This document shows, piece after piece, positions 7,178-10,600 of a DNA stretch of 10,600 nucleotides (positions are counted from its first letter, which is position 1; each line of letters starts with the position of its first letter). The position numbers and the translations under genes were made by a program. Under the pieces are notes generated by a model. It saw nothing but the letters and a program-made list of their open reading frames with translations, made no database searches and was not told the origin of the DNA. Origin of the DNA: Alphaproteobacteria bacterium (lineage in GTDB: Bacteria; Pseudomonadota; Alphaproteobacteria; UBA828); the NCBI GenBank assembly GCA_030604165.1, contig JAUVWK010000064.1, forward strand, positions 1 through 10,600. The letters run 5' to 3'.

Positions 7178-8707
7178 ATGGCTAAGTTTCCGACGGTTCG
7201 CACGCCCACGATCGAAGAGGTCCTGAACATCGCGGACGGCTTCGGCATGACCATCTCGGTGGAGGACGCCGAATCCTTCCGCGGCCTGATGGCCGGCACG
7301 ATTGCCTCGTATCACCGCATCGACGATCTCGTCGAGCCCAAGCTGGCGGTGAAATATCCGCGGGCACGGGGCTATCGGCCCGAGCCGGCGGAGAACAAGT
7401 ACAACGCCTGGTACTGGAAGAGCGAGGTCAAGGGCAAGAAGCGCGGCCCGCTTGCCGGCAAGACCGTGGTGTTGAAGGACAATACCTGCCTCGCCGGCGT
7501 GCCCATGATGAACGGTGCGTCGGTGCTGGAAGGCTTCGTGCCCGATATCGACGCCACCATGGTCACCCGCATCCTCGATGCCGGCGGCACCATCATCGGC
7601 AAGGCCGCCAACACCTACCTCTGCTTCGACGGCGGCAGCGCCACCCCCGCCACCGGCATGGTGGAAAACCCGCACAAGAAGGGCTATTCCTCCGGCGGCT
7701 CTTCCGCCGGCAGCGCCGTGCTCGTTTCGATCGGCGAAGCCGACATGGCGATGGGCGGCGACCAGGGCGGCTCGATCCGCATTCCCGCCTGCTGGACCGG
7801 GGTTTACGGCCACAAGCCGACGCACGGCCTGGTGCCCTATACCGGCGTCTTCCCGATCGAGCAGACGCTGGACCATACCGGCCCCATGGCGCGCAACGTC
7901 ACCGACGTCGCCACCCTGCTGCAGGTCATCGCCGGGCCGGACGGCAACGATCCGCGCCAGATCGGCTGCAAGACGCAGAACTACGTGCGCGCGCTCAGCA
8001 AGGGCGCCAAGGGCCTGACCATCGGCGTGCTCAAGGAAGGCTTCGGCCACCCCGAAAGCGAGCGCGTGGTGGACGCCAAGGTCAAAACCGCGATCAATGC
8101 CTTCAAAAAGCTCGGCGCCAAGGTCAAGGAAATCTCGGTGCCGATGCACTTGGACGGGCCGCATATCTGGAACGCCATCGCCGTGGAGGGCGCCACCGAG
8201 CTGATGCTCAAGGGCAACTCCATGGGCACCAACTGGGAGGGCTATTACACCACCTCGCTTTTGGACGCCTACGCCCGCGGCTGGCGCTCGCGCCCGGACG
8301 ATCTCTCGGAGACGGTCAAGCTGGTCATGCTGCTGGGCCAGTTCATGCACGACAACTATCACGGCCGCTATTACGCCAAGGCCCAGAACCTCAGCCGCAA
8401 GCTGCGCGAGAGCTATGACGAGGTCCTGGCCGAGGTCGATCTGCTGGCCATGCCGACGCTGCCCATGCGCGCCCAAAAGCTGCCCGCGCCCGATTGCTCG
8501 CGCGAGGAATATGTCGCCAAGGCGCTCGAGATGCTGGCCAACACGGCGCCGTTCGACTGCTCGAGCCACCCCAGCATGAACGTCCCCTGCGGCAAGGAGG
8601 CAGGGCTGCCCATCGGCATGATGCTGGTCGGCAAACGCTACGACGATGCCACGGTGATTCAGGCGGCGCGCGCCTTCGAGAAGGCCACCGACTGGAAGAA
8701 GATGTAG
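7178..8707 (+). CDS. Amidase-signature family amidase, nitrile-hydratase-associated type
   Basis: Hydrolyses a carboxamide to the acid and ammonia. The 509-residue protein carries the complete Ser-cisSer-Lys triad: K100 in VVLKDN, S175 in GGSSAGS, and the nucleophile S199 in GGDQGGSIRIP. The spacings of 75 and 24 residues are those of the family. The segments GVPMMNG, GHKPTHGLVPYTG, IAGPDGNDPRQ, LSETVKLV, MPTLPM and NTAPFD closely recall the enantioselective amidases that sit beside nitrile hydratases in Rhodococcus (family knowledge, not a search). Length also agrees (about 505-520). It is presumably cytoplasmic; no signal peptide is seen. The start has a strong Shine-Dalgarno, AGGGAGAG, four bases upstream. 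No nitrile hydratase gene is in the window, so the natural substrate is unknown. It is divergent from the MaoC gene and followed after 107 bases by the DUF427 gene. Confidence 0.95.
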   Translation: MAKFPTVRTPTIEEVLNIADGFGMTISVEDAESFRGLMAGTIASYHRIDDLVEPKLAVKYPRARGYRPEPAENKYNAWYWKSEVKGKKRGPLAGKTVVLKDNTCLAGVPMMNGASVLEGFVPDIDATMVTRILDAGGTIIGKAANTYLCFDGGSATPATGMVENPHKKGYSSGGSSAGSAVLVSIGEADMAMGGDQGGSIRIPACWTGVYGHKPTHGLVPYTGVFPIEQTLDHTGPMARNVTDVATLLQVIAGPDGNDPRQIGCKTQNYVRALSKGAKGLTIGVLKEGFGHPESERVVDAKVKTAINAFKKLGAKVKEISVPMHLDGPHIWNAIAVEGATELMLKGNSMGTNWEGYYTTSLLDAYARGWRSRPDDLSETVKLVMLLGQFMHDNYHGRYYAKAQNLSRKLRESYDEVLAEVDLLAMPTLPMRAQKLPAPDCSREEYVAKALEMLANTAPFDCSSHPSMNVPCGKEAGLPIGMMLVGKRYDDATVIQAARAFEKATDWKKM

Positions 8708-8736
8708 CCGGCCAGGGCGCGGACAACGCGAGCGAA

Positions 8737-8763
8737 GGGGGAGCCGGCTGGACCGGCGCCCCC
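8737..8763 (+). other. Strong GC hairpin between the amidase and DUF427 genes
   Basis: GGGGG-A-GCCGG pairs with CCGGC-G-CCCCC around a 5-base loop (CTGGA), giving ten GC pairs and one A/G mismatch. It begins 29 bases after the amidase stop. No T-run follows, so it is not a classical intrinsic terminator. It may stabilise the 3' end of the amidase message or reduce read-through into the DUF427 gene. Confidence 0.55.
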
Positions 8764-8814
8764 GCGCCCCCCATATTCAACGATGTCGCGTGCCCATCGC
8801 GGGGGGAGCCGATC

Positions 8815-9270
8815 ATGACGCAGGCCGAGAGCCAATCGAGCAACGCCGGCCCAGGCTACGCCGGGCATCCCAGCTATCGCATCGACTTCGAGCCGTGCCC
8901 GAAGCGCATCCGCGCGGTCTTCAACGGCGAGACCATCGTCGATAGCAGCCGCGCCAGGCTGCTGCTCGAGACCGCGCATGTGCCGGTCTATTACTTCCCG
9001 CGCGCGGATGTGCGCCTGGATCTAGCCCGACGCACCGCGCATGGCAGTCATTGCCCGTTCAAGGGCGACGCCTGCTACTGGACCCTCGCGGTCGCCGAAC
9101 GGAGCGCCGAAAACGCCATCTGGAGCTACGAGGCGCCCTTCGACGAGGTCTTGGCAATCAAGGACTACGTCGCCCTCTATTGGGACAAGCTCGACCATTG
9201 GTACGAGGCGGACGAAGAAATCTTCGACCACGCCCGCGCTCCCGATACCCCCAATACCAAAGAGCGCTGA
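8815..9270 (+). CDS. DUF427 domain protein
   Basis: Small cytoplasmic protein of the DUF427 family (PF04248, also labelled NTP_transf_9), whose biochemical role is not established. The 151-residue product shows the family hallmarks: a hydrophobic strand followed by VYYFPRADVRLD (about 57-68), HCPFKGDACYW (79-89) and WSYEAPF (103-109), then an IKDYVALYWDKLDHWYEAD end (115-133). There is no signal peptide or membrane segment. The ATG at 8815 is preceded by a run ending GGGGAG six bases upstream; the frame is open further upstream, but that part overlaps the amidase in another frame and is not family-like. It lies 107 bases after the amidase on the same strand, so co-transcription is possible despite the hairpin between them. 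Its end is 13 bases from the end of the convergent acyl-CoA synthetase. Confidence 0.92.
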   Translation: MTQAESQSSNAGPGYAGHPSYRIDFEPCPKRIRAVFNGETIVDSSRARLLLETAHVPVYYFPRADVRLDLARRTAHGSHCPFKGDACYWTLAVAERSAENAIWSYEAPFDEVLAIKDYVALYWDKLDHWYEADEEIFDHARAPDTPNTKER

Positions 9271-9283
9271 GCGCCACGCGCCG

Positions 9284-10600
<1,317 letters not shown>

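Noticed and set aside
6983..8569. 528-codon open frame on the minus strand opposite the amidase
   Set aside because: It is the GC-driven antisense shadow of a clear amidase gene; its sequence is rich in R, A, G, H and V with no family motif, and it runs into the regulatory region.

Overview
The window is a high-GC, gene-dense stretch of bacterial chromosome. The best lineage clue is the gene block on the minus strand from 6235 down to 1. It encodes RibF, IleS, LspA, a DUF3035/BamF-type lipoprotein and an M16 zinc peptidase. DUF3035/BamF is, to my knowledge, an alphaproteobacterial protein, and together with the GC content this suggests an alphaproteobacterium, possibly of the Rhodospirillales type (inference). 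No mobile element, rRNA, tRNA or CRISPR array was seen.

Region 1 (1-6235, minus strand) is a housekeeping operon read right to left: ribF, ileS, lspA, a bamF-like lipoprotein gene, then an M16 peptidase that leaves the window at position 1. Genes are tightly packed: ribF and ileS share ATGA, and the other gaps are 37, 4 and 19 bases. It joins flavin cofactor synthesis and isoleucyl-tRNA charging to envelope work. LspA removes lipoprotein signal peptides, the next gene encodes a lipoprotein that is a predicted LspA substrate, and the last encodes a secreted or periplasmic peptidase.

Region 2 (6236-7177) holds a 130-base gap with a GC hairpin, a MaoC/(R)-enoyl-CoA hydratase gene (minus), and a 362-base divergent regulatory region. 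That region has candidate promoters in both directions, an inverted repeat, and a tandem 11-base repeat abutting the ribosome binding site of the next gene.

Region 3 (7178-10600) looks like accessory catabolism. A 509-residue amidase-signature enzyme resembles the amidases that accompany nitrile hydratases. It is followed on the same strand by a small DUF427 protein, with a strong GC hairpin between them. Convergent to these is an acyl-CoA synthetase (AMP-binding) whose 5' end lies beyond the right edge. The amidase could release a carboxylic acid, the synthetase activate it to an acyl-CoA and the MaoC enzyme hydrate an enoyl-CoA, but this route is inference from adjacency.

I found no clearly novel system. 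The items most worth a second look are the small repeats and hairpins around the amidase, its stand-alone setting beside DUF427, and the annotation traps: GTG starts, and long antisense or over-extended frames caused by high GC.
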